Source: a virus
Reading direction: 5' to 3' (one strand)
IMG/VR virus record: IMGVR_UViG_3300045141_000086
Coordinates: 1-25,271 of that record
DNA length: 25,271 nucleotides
This document shows positions 16,236 through 23,418 of the stretch, piece by piece. The first letter of the stretch is position 1. Each line of letters begins with the position of its first letter. A model generated the notes under the pieces. It was given only the letters and a program-made list of their open reading frames with translations. It ran no database searches and was not told the DNA's origin. The translations under genes were made by a program, and so were the position numbers.

Positions 16236-16746
16236 TGATAATCTTTACGCCGAGTGGTTCTGTCGGTGCCGGCATATCGGTAATCATACGGACCATACGA
16301 TTAAGTTCCTCGCGCGCATTATTCCTCTCAATAGCACGCGCATCACACATGCCGCATTTAGGCTCTGTGCCATCTGAGAGTTTGCCATCGTGCCAGCCAG
16401 GCACCGCATAGCCTAGGGCACCTCTATAAGCATGGATGTCGCGGTGATTGTTCCTTGCTGCTTCTAGAGCGCCAGGAAGGTGTTCGGCGTGCGTAGCCGC
16501 AATGATGTCTTCCATCAGCGACTCGCCCCACTTTTGATTCTCAATCGCACGTTCTCGCCATGTCGTGCGCCGCATCGGTTCACCGTCGTTCGGGCACATC
16601 TCGCCGGACATCTGCATCACGTCCGCGATAGTGACGCCAATCTCGCCAGTGCGCGTGCACAGCGTTTGTTGATACAGGACGAAACCGCATTTTACGCACG
16701 TCCAATTCCCAGGCACGTAGACATCTTCTGCTTCGTCATAATTCAT
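16228..16746 (-). CDS. Zinc-ribbon-containing hypothetical protein
   Basis: A 172-residue soluble protein between terL and portal. Cys pairs and single Cys lie at residues 17 and 20 (WTCVKCGF), 30, 51 and 131/134 (CGMC), enough for one or two zinc sites. The middle is helical, with Glu/Trp/Asn/His. It overlaps the portal gene by eight bases and starts two bases after the stop of the preceding gene. The G+C content of this stretch looks lower than the head genes on either side, and it may be an insertion in the terminase-portal interval. I do not recognise a family; nucleic-acid binding is only a possibility from the zinc motif. Confidence 0.65.
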   Translation of the reverse strand: MNYDEAEDVYVPGNWTCVKCGFVLYQQTLCTRTGEIGVTIADVMQMSGEMCPNDGEPMRRTTWRERAIENQKWGESLMEDIIAATHAEHLPGALEAARNNHRDIHAYRGALGYAVPGWHDGKLSDGTEPKCGMCDARAIERNNAREELNRMVRMITDMPAPTEPLGVKIING

Positions 16747-16748
16747 GA

Positions 16749-17048
16749 TTACTGGTCCCGCCGCTTCCTCAGAAGCTCGCGCTCCACTTCGATGTCAGGC
16801 ATCGCCTGCCGCATAATCTCGCGCCACTTCAGCGCGTTCTTGGGCGACTGAAGCAAGGCGTGCTGCACGCGCGGAGGACAGGCGAGCAGTTGCATGTAGC
16901 GGAAAATCTCGTTCAGCGCCCCGTCGTCCTCGCCTATCTTGTAGCCACGCCAGATGTCACCAGCGACCTTGCGCCACTTCTCTGGACCGGAGCAGACGAT
17001 CGTGAGAAGCTTGGGCCTGTCGCGCTCAATCTCGCGCAAGAACTGCAT
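16749..17048 (-). CDS. Hypothetical protein, possibly longer at its N-terminus
   Basis: A 99-residue protein from the first ATG at 17046-17048. It is mostly helical and rich in Arg/Lys/Glu with an EKWRKVAGDIWRGYKIG segment and a helical C-terminus. There is no clear ribosome binding site before this ATG. The same frame stays open upstream to a TGA at 17181-17183 with no ATG, GTG or TTG, and this extension reads like coding sequence (for example LPDLPIVGYATTREKAL). The real N-terminus may lie there via an uncommon start or a frameshift from the small gene at 17120-17248. Function unknown. Confidence 0.6.
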   Translation of the reverse strand: MQFLREIERDRPKLLTIVCSGPEKWRKVAGDIWRGYKIGEDDGALNEIFRYMQLLACPPRVQHALLQSPKNALKWREIMRQAMPDIEVERELLRKRRDQ

Positions 17049-17119
17049 AATGTTATCGGTAAGGGCTTTCTCGCGCGTGGTTGCATACCCTACGATGGGA
17101 AGATCGGGAAGTCTGAAAA

Positions 17120-17248
17120 TTATTGCACCGCCTTTTGCTGACGGCGCATCTCTTTCATTCGCCGGATGACATTCTTCGGGTCATACGTGCCGCCCATGTG
17201 GCCAGGAATGATGCGATGCTGATGGAACAGAATCACGGGCGGTTGCAT
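17120..17248 (-). CDS. Small basic protein after terL, possible frameshift partner
   Basis: A 42-residue frame starting one base after the terL stop. It is basic, with His/Gln/Arg-rich N-terminus (about residues 9-12) and an RRMKEMRRQQ helix at 30-39. It has weak support as a free-standing gene because there is no strong ribosome binding site, though the position and spacing fit translational coupling to terL. Its 3' part overlaps, in another frame, the open extension of the next gene. Its reading frame could therefore be a stand-alone peptide or the first half of a protein that continues by -1 frameshift around the CAAAAGG run. Confidence 0.4.
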   Translation of the reverse strand: MQPPVILFHQHRIIPGHMGGTYDPKNVIRRMKEMRRQQKAVQ

Positions 17249-17249
17249 T

Positions 17250-18761
17250 CTACTGCATCCACGACTGGCCGAAGCCAGTAAATGCGGGTGTTGGCGCAGG
17301 CTGTTCAGGCTTTCGACGGGCCACGTTCTGCGCGAAGGTGAGAGCTAAGGCGTCCCCTTCATCTGGCGACGGGACATCACGGGCGCGCATTTCTTTCTTA
17401 CTCTCTAGCCATATGCGTTGTTGAAGGTCTTCACGAAGGCCGGGCGCGGTGAGGTCCGATTCAAGGCGCGGTGAGTTGTCGATAGCCCCGTTGATGAGCC
17501 AATCCTTCATACGCGACCACATGAGATCCCTCATGTATCGGCATTTTCGGTCGGGACTGTCCGCGCCGAAGTTCACTTCTAACAGATTGGTGTGGCCGAG
17601 CTCGCGGAGACGAGTGCCGACGCTGCCCGCAATGCCTGCGGAGTCCAAAAACAACATGGACACACGCTGTCCTCCGTATACACCTCCAAGCACGTCGGAC
17701 AATCGATTCGTGAGCACTGAAGGATCGCGCGTAAGCTCCCCCGCAATCCTGATAGCAGGTATAGTTCGCGCGTCACGCCCTCGCCGGAAGCGGATGACGT
17801 TGGAGTCTTTTCCACCCCATGCCAAGTCGCAGCCGGCCACAAGGGGTTCATCATCCAGCACCTCCACGGTTCGTTTCTGCGCATCCCGCACGCGACCGAA
17901 GTCAATAAACTGCGCATCTTCCGCGTTCGGCGGCAATCCACGCACGCGCACTCGGAAGCGGTCGCTGTCTTCGCCCCACTCCTCCAACTGCTCCGCGATG
18001 AGGTCTTTGTTCGGAAACTTGCAGTTCCGCGCGTCAATCGTCCACGTCTTCCACCCGCGGCCCTTGCCGGCAAACACGATGTCGTGAAAGCTGCCACGTC
18101 GGCGCGTCGGGTTGCCGAACAGGAAGTGCATCGGCTCGCCGTCCGTCAAGCCGCCCTCTTGCACCTCGTGGATGATTTCCGGCACGTTGCTGTCTTCGTC
18201 GTTCACATAGAAGCTCGTGCTGGCCGCGTTGTGCTGGCCGGCGAAGCTCTCGCTGTTCTCCGGGTCGCACGTCTGTGGGCTCACCTTCCACTCTGACCGG
18301 TAGCCCTTGCGATACATAATGCTGGTGTTGATTTCGAACCAGTGCGCCGTGATGGCCCGCTTCGCCCACGTCGTAATGCTCGGCCACGTCTTGTCTTGTA
18401 GCTGCGGGCCAGTGTTGGCCGTGATGACGCCTTTCGCGTTGCGCCTCGTGGACATCAGGAACGAGACGAGCATGCCCGTGAGTGCGCCCTTGCCGATGCC
18501 GTGCCCGCTAGCGACGGCTGCGCGGATCGGCATGACCGCATCAACGCCGTTGAACTGGCGGGCTTTGATTTCATCACCGAGCCAAGCGAAGAACTCACAC
18601 TGCCACCGATCGGGTTCGCTGAATGGCTCAAGTGGGCCAGGTCGTTTCCACGGAAATGCATAACGCACCCAGTTCAACGGGTCCGCGTAATATTCGCCAC
18701 AGAGCCCATGAAGCTCGGCTTCGTAGTCGCGCGATGCTACGGCTTGTTCTTCGATTTCCAT
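17250..18761 (-). CDS. terL: Large terminase subunit
   Basis: A 503-residue TerL with both expected domains. The ATPase half has the Walker A-like SGHGIGKG at residues 85-92 and a Walker B region TSFYVNDEDS at 182-191, followed by an NVPEIIHE stretch typical of terminases. The nuclease half has the RNase H-like acid residues: GCDLAWGGKDS with Asp312, the LFLDSAG strand with Asp373, and Asp467 or Asp470 in PSPDEGDAL. It packages DNA into the prohead through the portal and cuts concatemers. It overlaps terS by 25 bases. The Walker B acid pair looks unusual (Asp-Glu-Asp, next to Asn), which could be checked by alignment. Confidence 0.93.
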   Translation of the reverse strand: MEIEEQAVASRDYEAELHGLCGEYYADPLNWVRYAFPWKRPGPLEPFSEPDRWQCEFFAWLGDEIKARQFNGVDAVMPIRAAVASGHGIGKGALTGMLVSFLMSTRRNAKGVITANTGPQLQDKTWPSITTWAKRAITAHWFEINTSIMYRKGYRSEWKVSPQTCDPENSESFAGQHNAASTSFYVNDEDSNVPEIIHEVQEGGLTDGEPMHFLFGNPTRRRGSFHDIVFAGKGRGWKTWTIDARNCKFPNKDLIAEQLEEWGEDSDRFRVRVRGLPPNAEDAQFIDFGRVRDAQKRTVEVLDDEPLVAGCDLAWGGKDSNVIRFRRGRDARTIPAIRIAGELTRDPSVLTNRLSDVLGGVYGGQRVSMLFLDSAGIAGSVGTRLRELGHTNLLEVNFGADSPDRKCRYMRDLMWSRMKDWLINGAIDNSPRLESDLTAPGLREDLQQRIWLESKKEMRARDVPSPDEGDALALTFAQNVARRKPEQPAPTPAFTGFGQSWMQ

Positions 18762-19162
18762 GCATCCAGCATTGAGAGATGCTGCTCGTTTGTCGTGATT
18801 TCCACTTTATCCTTCAACCAGCCATTCGCTCGCGCGCCGAGTTCCAACGCTCGCGTTTTGTCCCAGAGCTTGATCTCAATCGTCGTGTCCTGCACGCCAT
18901 CGCCGGCACTCAGATTTTCCGTGCGCACTTTCACGCTGCTAATCGCCCGCTGCATCCGTTCTGGCATCGCACGCAGTTCGCGCAACGTGAACGATCGCTT
19001 GTTCCCATGCACGGCGGTGAACGCATCGATGATGTTGGAATGCGCGAGATAGCGGACTTCGGCGTCCCACGTCTCGCGCGTGATTTTGTTCTTCGAACCT
19101 TTGGGACGGCCTGGGCCTCCACGCCTCAGCTTGTCTTGGTTCTGGGGATTTGGATTAGACAT
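18737..19162 (-). CDS. terS: Small terminase subunit (probable)
   Basis: A 141-residue protein from the ATG at 19160-19162; a TTG 12 bases earlier is an alternative and neither has a clear ribosome binding site. An N-terminal basic motif GGPGRPKGSKNKIT (about residues 15-28) is typical of small terminases and AT-hook-like DNA contacts. A helical middle follows, and the C-terminal part has a KTRALELGARANGWLKDKVE segment common in TerS proteins of several phage types. It lies directly upstream of terL with an overlap, the standard order. It recognises the packaging site and activates TerL. The call rests on these motifs and synteny. Confidence 0.8.
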   Translation of the reverse strand: MSNPNPQNQDKLRRGGPGRPKGSKNKITRETWDAEVRYLAHSNIIDAFTAVHGNKRSFTLRELRAMPERMQRAISSVKVRTENLSAGDGVQDTTIEIKLWDKTRALELGARANGWLKDKVEITTNEQHLSMLDAWKSKNKP

Positions 19163-19195
19163 CCGATTTGTCAAGGAGATTGTTGCACAGGCGTC

Positions 19196-19370
19196 AATCA
19201 GTCCAATCAGTCAAATCAGTGGTCATAGATCCGCAATATATAACTCGCGCGCGCACGCTTTTTGATGTCATATTCACTGATTTCACTGATTTAGAGTGTA
19301 TATACAGGCAAATACTGCATAACTGTGTAGTGCGGATCGGGGACCACTGATTTCACCGATCACACTGATT
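19196..19370. repeat. Iteron-like 9-bp-spaced AATCAGT/ACTGATT repeats
   Basis: AATCAGT lies at 19196, 19205 and 19214 (plus sense). The inverted form ACTGATT lies at 19276 and 19285, and again at 19346 and 19364, with a degenerate ACCGATC at 19355 between them. Within each cluster the step is exactly 9 bases. The last copy overlaps the 3' end of the helicase gene. The rest of the region is AT-rich with TATATA stretches. This arrangement resembles initiator-binding iterons or a multi-site operator. It occupies the 185-base gap between helicase and terS and is not a CRISPR array. Confidence 0.65.
19214..19352. repeat. 21-bp imperfect inverted repeat around a 97-base AT-rich spacer
   Basis: The left arm 19214-19234 and the right arm 19332-19352 are inverted copies that match at 18 of 21 positions; the three mismatches are together in the middle. 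Each arm runs from the AATCAGTGGTC end to GATCCGC. The outer ends are the same AATCAGT motif as the iterons, and the enclosed segment includes TATATA stretches and a GC-run of alternating CG. It could extrude a cruciform, bind a dimeric regulator, or mark a replication origin. Confidence 0.65.
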
Positions 19371-20700
19371 GGGCACGTTCGGCCGCGGCGTCCCGCTGCT
19401 CTTGCTTGGTCATCGATTGACGGGCGTAAATGACTTGGCGTCTACGACTTATCACCCAGAGGCCATCGTTCGCGTAGGGATTACGGACAGCCACATATCC
19501 GCACTTCGAAAACCGATGGGGCACCTGTCGACGGTTCTTGCGGTCCCTGAGCCAGTCCCGGAAGGCGGTCGGCGTGGTGTCACTCATGAGGTCTTCGATG
19601 GTGAGGGCATCTGGATAGCTGAGGCTGTCAAGCGCGTCTGCGAGCTCGGCATCTTCGGGCGCGCGGTTGGCGTCCACAATGTCATGCCAGGCATCGGTTT
19701 TTCGCGGAGGGGCCTTTGGGTCAAACTCCGTTAGGTCGTAAGCACACAACCACGCCGCCACGTGTGCGAGGCCGCCGGCCGCATACCACGCGAAGAGGGC
19801 CGGAAAATAGTGGTCATCGAAATCATTCAGCGTGATGTCAGACCACGCGACGTAATGCCGACGATCATCAGGCGCGAGATACAAGCCATCGGTTTTATGG
19901 TTCGTCGTGATGATGACGCCGCAGACGTTGAACACCGCATGTTCTCGCAGATTCTTCTCATCTACTCGGAGCACGTCTGGCGGCGCCGCTTCGTAGATTT
20001 TCATATGGTCATAGAACGCATAGCGATTGAGGTCGCCAAGGTCGTGCGCTTCATTGATGCGGAGAATGGTCGATTTCGAGAAGCCGTTGAAGCGTCCCAT
20101 GATGTGGGTCGGAGTGACTTCAATGAAGTTCCATGGGCCGACTGCGTGCTTCACGGGCTCAAGCAGCGCATCTTTTCCGATGCCGGGAATGCCTCCAAGC
20201 ACAAGCGCGTGATTAATTTTCTCTTCAGGATGTTGCACACGCTGCGCGAGCCATTCATAGAGATGGTCGGCATCGGTGGGATAGACACGCTGCACATGAT
20301 CGAGCCACGGCGTAGCGAGTGAGGCGTCTCCGCCAATCGTGACGAGTGGCGCGCGATAGAGATTAAACGTCGAGCAGCCTGGGCGTGGAATCCAGCCACC
20401 ATCCGCGACGAGATGATCGGTGATGACCGCCGGCCGACCTGGGCACCACGTCATCTGCTCAATCGGGCGATGACGGTCAAGCCAAACACTGGCTTTCACT
20501 GGAGAGCCGCACGGCTGCCCCTGTTCGTCTAAGAGTTGACGCTTCGGGAGGCGACTATCTACGCTCGCCATCGTCCAAAGTTCGCGCGTGGGGCCGAAGA
20601 GATAGTGATGCGTCGGCATGTAGGCATGGAAGTCCTCATACGTGGCGCCAATAATAACTGGAGGCGTGCGGGGTTTTGGTGAGCCCAAGACGCGGGCCAT
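19360..20700 (-). CDS. SF3 replicative helicase, DUF5906/phage primase-like
   Basis: A 446-residue protein with the motif set of superfamily 3 helicases. Walker A is GGIPGIGKD at residues 169-177. Walker B lies at about 212-220 (ILRINEAHD). Motif C and the region after it is at about 261-283 (GVIITTNHKTDGLYLAPDDR). This matches the C-terminal helicase domain of phage/plasmid primases (DUF5906, D5-like). No archaeo-eukaryotic primase motifs are seen in its N-terminal 150 residues, so the primase, if any, is elsewhere. It starts directly after the stop of the 78-residue gene and ends inside the iteron region, consistent with origin-linked replication. Confidence 0.85.
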   Translation of the reverse strand: MARVLGSPKPRTPPVIIGATYEDFHAYMPTHHYLFGPTRELWTMASVDSRLPKRQLLDEQGQPCGSPVKASVWLDRHRPIEQMTWCPGRPAVITDHLVADGGWIPRPGCSTFNLYRAPLVTIGGDASLATPWLDHVQRVYPTDADHLYEWLAQRVQHPEEKINHALVLGGIPGIGKDALLEPVKHAVGPWNFIEVTPTHIMGRFNGFSKSTILRINEAHDLGDLNRYAFYDHMKIYEAAPPDVLRVDEKNLREHAVFNVCGVIITTNHKTDGLYLAPDDRRHYVAWSDITLNDFDDHYFPALFAWYAAGGLAHVAAWLCAYDLTEFDPKAPPRKTDAWHDIVDANRAPEDAELADALDSLSYPDALTIEDLMSDTTPTAFRDWLRDRKNRRQVPHRFSKCGYVAVRNPYANDGLWVISRRRQVIYARQSMTKQEQRDAAAERAQSV

Positions 20701-20937
20701 TTAATTCCCGTCCTGCGCGGGAACATGAACATCCTCAAGGGCATTCCCGACTTCGACGCAGAGATCAATAAAGTTTTCAATTTCAGAGGGGCGCGGCTCT
20801 TTGAAGTGACGGATTAAGAATCCGCCCAGTGTGCCGACAAGGGCTAACAGCACCTCGCCGCGGTTAAAACCTTCGGTTTGTGCTTGGAGAAGAGCGGATA
20901 ATGCGCGGGCGTTGACCGATAGTGCGGAATCAGACAT
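20701..20937 (-). CDS. Small hypothetical protein upstream of the helicase
   Basis: A 78-residue protein, ending next to the helicase start. It has GAGG six bases before the ATG. A helical middle (LSALLQAQTEGFNRGEVLLALVGTLGG) is followed by a short polar turn and an acidic helix (IENFIDLCVEVGNAL). The middle has a hydrophobic stretch but is too short and broken to be a clear membrane segment. The leader before it is highly structured. No family was recognised. The close coupling to the helicase suggests a replication accessory or regulator, as an inference. Confidence 0.65.
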   Translation of the reverse strand: MSDSALSVNARALSALLQAQTEGFNRGEVLLALVGTLGGFLIRHFKEPRPSEIENFIDLCVEVGNALEDVHVPAQDGN

Positions 20938-21071
20938 AAGACACCTCTACAGAAGGTGACAGCTACCCCACGTGGCTCCTGCCCTGTCTGTAGCAGGACA
21001 GGACTTGCGCCGGATCCCTCCGGACCACGTGAGTGCTAGAACCAGCGCGCGCAGGATGACGCGCGCCGCGT
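20938..21071 (-). promoter_or_regulatory. Structured 5' leader: three-way junction and SD-masking hairpin
   Basis: This 134-base gap is non-coding but dense in pairing. An outer stem CACGTGG (20969-20975) pairs with CCACGTG (21025-21031). It encloses one hairpin of CCTGTC/GACAGG (20983-20988 with 20997-21002) and another of CCGGA/TCCGG (21010-21014 with 21019-21023), forming a three-way junction. Nearer the gene, minus-strand CACCT (20954-20958) pairs with AGGTG (20942-20946), covering the Shine-Dalgarno sequence of the 78-residue gene. A GC hairpin (about 21045-21066) lies just after the upstream stop. Together this looks like a cis-regulatory RNA. No known riboswitch class was recognised. 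Confidence 0.55.
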
Positions 21072-21473
21072 TCATTCTACACGACTCAACTGCACGCGCA
21101 ACCACTCAATCGTGTCAACGGAGGCGAGCTGCTTCGGCGTGAACTGGAACACCTTCCAGCCCGCGGCCTGCGCGAGGTTCAACTTCTCGTAGTCGCGCTG
21201 CAGCCCTTTGCGCGTCGAATGATCTCGATAGCCTTGCTGCTCAACGGCGATGCGAATCAACGGCCAGGCGTAATCGAAGCGGAAGTCACGGCCAGGAATC
21301 AGCAGGACTTCACGCGCGGGCAGCGGCAGCTTCGCAGAAACGCACAACTCCATGAAGCGGTCGAAGGGTTCCGCGGTAGGCCGCAGGGGCAACGGCAGCG
21401 GAGGCGCGAGGCCATCGAGGCGACGTCGATACGCTTCGTATTCCTGCGCCGTCCACCGCAGGCCGTTAGACAT
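21072..21473 (-). CDS. DUF559/VSR-like endonuclease (probable)
   Basis: A 133-residue protein with the signature of small PD-(D/E)XK endonucleases of the DUF559/Vsr type. It has a RDFRFDYAWP stretch at residues 62-71 with Asp67, a strand with Glu78 in IAVEQQG, then a RKGLQRDYEKLNLAQAAGWKVFQFTP block at about 88-113. That last block matches the conserved helix and strand after the active site. The expected acidic residue and Gln/Lys are in the right order. Small nucleases of this family in phages can resolve or nick DNA during replication or recombination. It overlaps the upstream small gene by eight bases and precedes the structured leader. Confidence 0.8.
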   Translation of the reverse strand: MSNGLRWTAQEYEAYRRRLDGLAPPLPLPLRPTAEPFDRFMELCVSAKLPLPAREVLLIPGRDFRFDYAWPLIRIAVEQQGYRDHSTRKGLQRDYEKLNLAQAAGWKVFQFTPKQLASVDTIEWLRVQLSRVE

Positions 21474-21735
21474 TAGCGAACTGTGAAGCTGTATACCGAT
21501 TCAATTCGCCACGAATCTTATCGATCGCTTTGCGTGATGTGCCCACGTCCACGAGCCAGCGTTCCGCCAGCACACCGAAGGCGGCACGTTCGAACGCCTG
21601 ATCGGCTAACTGCTCGACTAGTTCGCGCTTTTCCTGCTCGAGCCGCAGGATCGTCTCTTCGTGGCGCAGGACGTCAGCGGCGAGGTATTCAACCACGGCT
21701 TGGAGCACGGATTCTTTGCTCATAGAGGCGTGCAT
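21466..21735 (-). CDS. Small coiled-coil protein
   Basis: An 89-residue protein if the ATG at 21733-21735 is used, where GGAA lies about eight bases upstream; a second ATG at 21721-21723 would give 85 residues. The middle is a charged helix (ETILRLEQEKRELVEQLADQ) with heptad spacing, so a coiled coil or oligomer is likely. The C-terminal region is also helical and basic. It is the first minus-strand gene after the divergent region 21736-21840 and is followed by the endonuclease with an eight-base overlap. No family was recognised; the protein could be regulatory or a replication accessory. Confidence 0.6.
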   Translation of the reverse strand: MHASMSKESVLQAVVEYLAADVLRHEETILRLEQEKRELVEQLADQAFERAAFGVLAERWLVDVGTSRKAIDKIRGELNRYTASQFANV

Positions 21736-21823
21736 TCTGACAGGTTCCACGCGAAAAACCAGCCACAGAATCGAGTGGCCAACTTCCTGTCTCCCACCAC
21801 CCATAGGGGTTCTGTTGCTGGCG

Positions 21824-21832
21824 TGCTATTCT
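21824..21832 (+). promoter_or_regulatory. Extended -10 promoter, leaderless
   Basis: TGC followed directly by TATTCT at 21827-21832 forms an extended -10. The ATG at 21841 lies eight bases after the hexamer. No good -35 is seen at 16-18 bases. There is no Shine-Dalgarno sequence, and the bases TTCGCCCA between them resemble the other plus-strand promoters. Confidence 0.5.
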
Positions 21833-21840
21833 TTCGCCCA

Positions 21841-22098
21841 ATGGATGTGGAATTTACCAAATGGTTAGCGACGCTGGGCGTCGGAGGAATCTTGGCAGGC
21901 TTCATGTTCACCCTCTACCGTAAGGACGTGAAGCAATTCACGGAGCTGTGGAAAGCCGTCACCGATCAACTCATCGTCGTGGTGAAGGAAAACACCGCCT
22001 CGAATGTCAAGCTGATTGGGATGTTGGAAACGATGGAGCGCAACGCGCTGCGCAAAAGCGACATCGAAGAGTTTGTCTCCCGCCGCACGAAACCGTAG
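21841..22098 (+). CDS. One-TM membrane protein, holin- or XhlA-like
   Basis: An 85-residue protein. Residues about 8-24 are a transmembrane helix (LATLGVGGILAGFMFTLY) followed by a positively charged Arg-Lys-Asp and a long amphipathic helix rich in Lys, Val, Glu, Thr and Asn (about 28-68). A basic C-terminus follows. This layout is like small phage lysis-associated membrane proteins. I start at the ATG at 21841 because a promoter ends eight bases before it; longer in-frame starts lie upstream of the promoter. A glycosidase-like gene follows after 12 bases, so a lysis or host-envelope cassette is likely but not proven. Confidence 0.7.
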   Translation: MDVEFTKWLATLGVGGILAGFMFTLYRKDVKQFTELWKAVTDQLIVVVKENTASNVKLIGMLETMERNALRKSDIEEFVSRRTKP

Positions 22099-22110
22099 AA
22101 AGGACCATCC

Positions 22111-23355
22111 ATGCCCCCGGCCTTCATTCAGTTCCACACGCTCGACATCACGACCAGTAAAGCCATCGGCGGGGCCCATCTCAGTGCGACCTCGACCCAT
22201 AGCGGATCGTGGCAAGTGGACACGAATGGCTGCGGCGATTTTTTCGCCACGCTCGCCCCGGACACCTATAACGTGACCATCACCGCGCCGGGGTATAACG
22301 CGCGGGTCATTCCGATGCAGTTAGGCGACAGCGGCAGCGTGCAAATCGGCCTCGTGCCAGCCGTCGCGCCGCCGGGCGACTTGCCTTTTCCCCCGCCCAC
22401 GCGAGATGAGATTCTCGCGGTTCGCGTGGGCTTCCAGGGCGAGACGGTGACGACGAGCGAATACGGGACATTCCCGGCCTTTGGTCCCGAAACGACCACG
22501 TTAAACGATGCCGACCTACATAGCTATTGTGCCCAATTGCGCTCAAGAGGCTGGACGCACGGCGAGATTGCGATCTCGTGGCAGTATGCCGAACCCGGCT
22601 TTTTGATGCCGGTGCCCGGTCGGGACTTGACGCACAACCTGCCCGAGCTCGCCCGCCGCATCGTGATCATGCTGCAACATTTCACGGGCGTGCTGGTGTT
22701 TCTGGCCGGGGACGGCATGAGTGGCCGTCAGAATCCTGATGGCAGCTATCCCTACAACGACCCGACGGGCTGGACGTATGGCTATGAATGGCTGTGCGGC
22801 GCGTTTCCGGCCATTGCCACGTATTTGCAGGCGGGGAATCCCTACGGCGACCTGACGAAGTATTGCGTGTTCGTGCCCGGCTACGATGGCGTGTTCTACG
22901 GCTGGGGCAAGCCTGGGGAAGTGCCCGACCAGCAACCGGATCGGGTCGTCAACTTCGGCACGATCGTTCGGCAGTGTCTGCCTGAGGGGTATCTCGCGAT
23001 TGAGCATTCCACGGGCAAGATCCCCGTGGGGGAAGGCGGGAGCGATTGGCAGGTCGGCGGCCGGATGATGGTGTATGACTGCGTGTTATCGGAGTTTACG
23101 TGGCCGACGACCGGCGATCAGGTCTGGCAGATTGTCGGGCGTCTGAATCGGCCGTATCATCGCCCGCCGGATCAACCGCCTTGGGACGACCCGAATCCGC
23201 CGTTTTATCTGGCGTATAACACCCCGCGGGGTCCGGTGTATTACGTGCCCTACGAGTATGCGACGTATGAGTGGACGCGGGGCCAAGTGACGGCACAACA
23301 GGTCCAAGCGTCACGGGACTATTTTTCCAACATGGGATGCCCGACCGTCTGTTAG
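22111..23355 (+). CDS. CarboxypepD_reg-like domain plus large unknown (glycosidase-like?) domain
   Basis: A 414-residue protein with AGAAAGGA about seven bases upstream. Residues 1 to about 86 form a beta-sandwich of the carboxypeptidase-regulatory (PEGA/Cna-like) type: TTSKAIGGAHLSAT, then DTYNVTITAPGYNARV. A Pro-rich linker (about 87-97) leads to a 315-residue domain with repeated Trp, Tyr, Asp and Gly blocks that resembles TIM-barrel-like carbohydrate-active enzymes (for example ELARRIVIMLQHFTGVLVFL and VVNFGTIVRQCLPEGYLAIEHS). No signal peptide is present and catalytic residues were not identified. It sits between small membrane proteins, suggesting a lysis or host-surface enzyme, but this is inference. 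Confidence 0.65.
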   Translation: MPPAFIQFHTLDITTSKAIGGAHLSATSTHSGSWQVDTNGCGDFFATLAPDTYNVTITAPGYNARVIPMQLGDSGSVQIGLVPAVAPPGDLPFPPPTRDEILAVRVGFQGETVTTSEYGTFPAFGPETTTLNDADLHSYCAQLRSRGWTHGEIAISWQYAEPGFLMPVPGRDLTHNLPELARRIVIMLQHFTGVLVFLAGDGMSGRQNPDGSYPYNDPTGWTYGYEWLCGAFPAIATYLQAGNPYGDLTKYCVFVPGYDGVFYGWGKPGEVPDQQPDRVVNFGTIVRQCLPEGYLAIEHSTGKIPVGEGGSDWQVGGRMMVYDCVLSEFTWPTTGDQVWQIVGRLNRPYHRPPDQPPWDDPNPPFYLAYNTPRGPVYYVPYEYATYEWTRGQVTAQQVQASRDYFSNMGCPTVC

Positions 23356-23358
23356 ACT
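23350..23358 (+). promoter_or_regulatory. Extended -10 promoter overlapping a stop codon
   Basis: TGT plus TAGACT at 23353-23358 forms an extended -10; its TAG is also the stop codon of the 414-residue gene. An ATG lies six bases downstream at 23365, which would make a leaderless message. A second ATG at 23419 has its own Shine-Dalgarno sequence. No convincing -35 was seen. Confidence 0.5.
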
Positions 23359-23418
23359 CTGCCCATGTGGTTGTGGCGCCACGAGAAGACACGACTTTTT
23401 TCCGCACTGGAGACAATT

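Noticed and set aside
14895-16238. Long plus-strand frame of 447 codons
   Set aside because: It is fully antisense to the portal gene, whose family is recognised; the Arg/His/Pro-rich product is a shadow.
19196-19370. CRISPR array
   Set aside because: Repeats are only 7 bases at 9-base spacing and in both orientations; there are no unique spacers of 25-40 bases.
21036-21050. tRNA-like T-loop (GGTTCTAGC on the minus strand)
   Set aside because: The flanking bases cannot form the 5-bp T-stem, and no acceptor or anticodon stems are found nearby.
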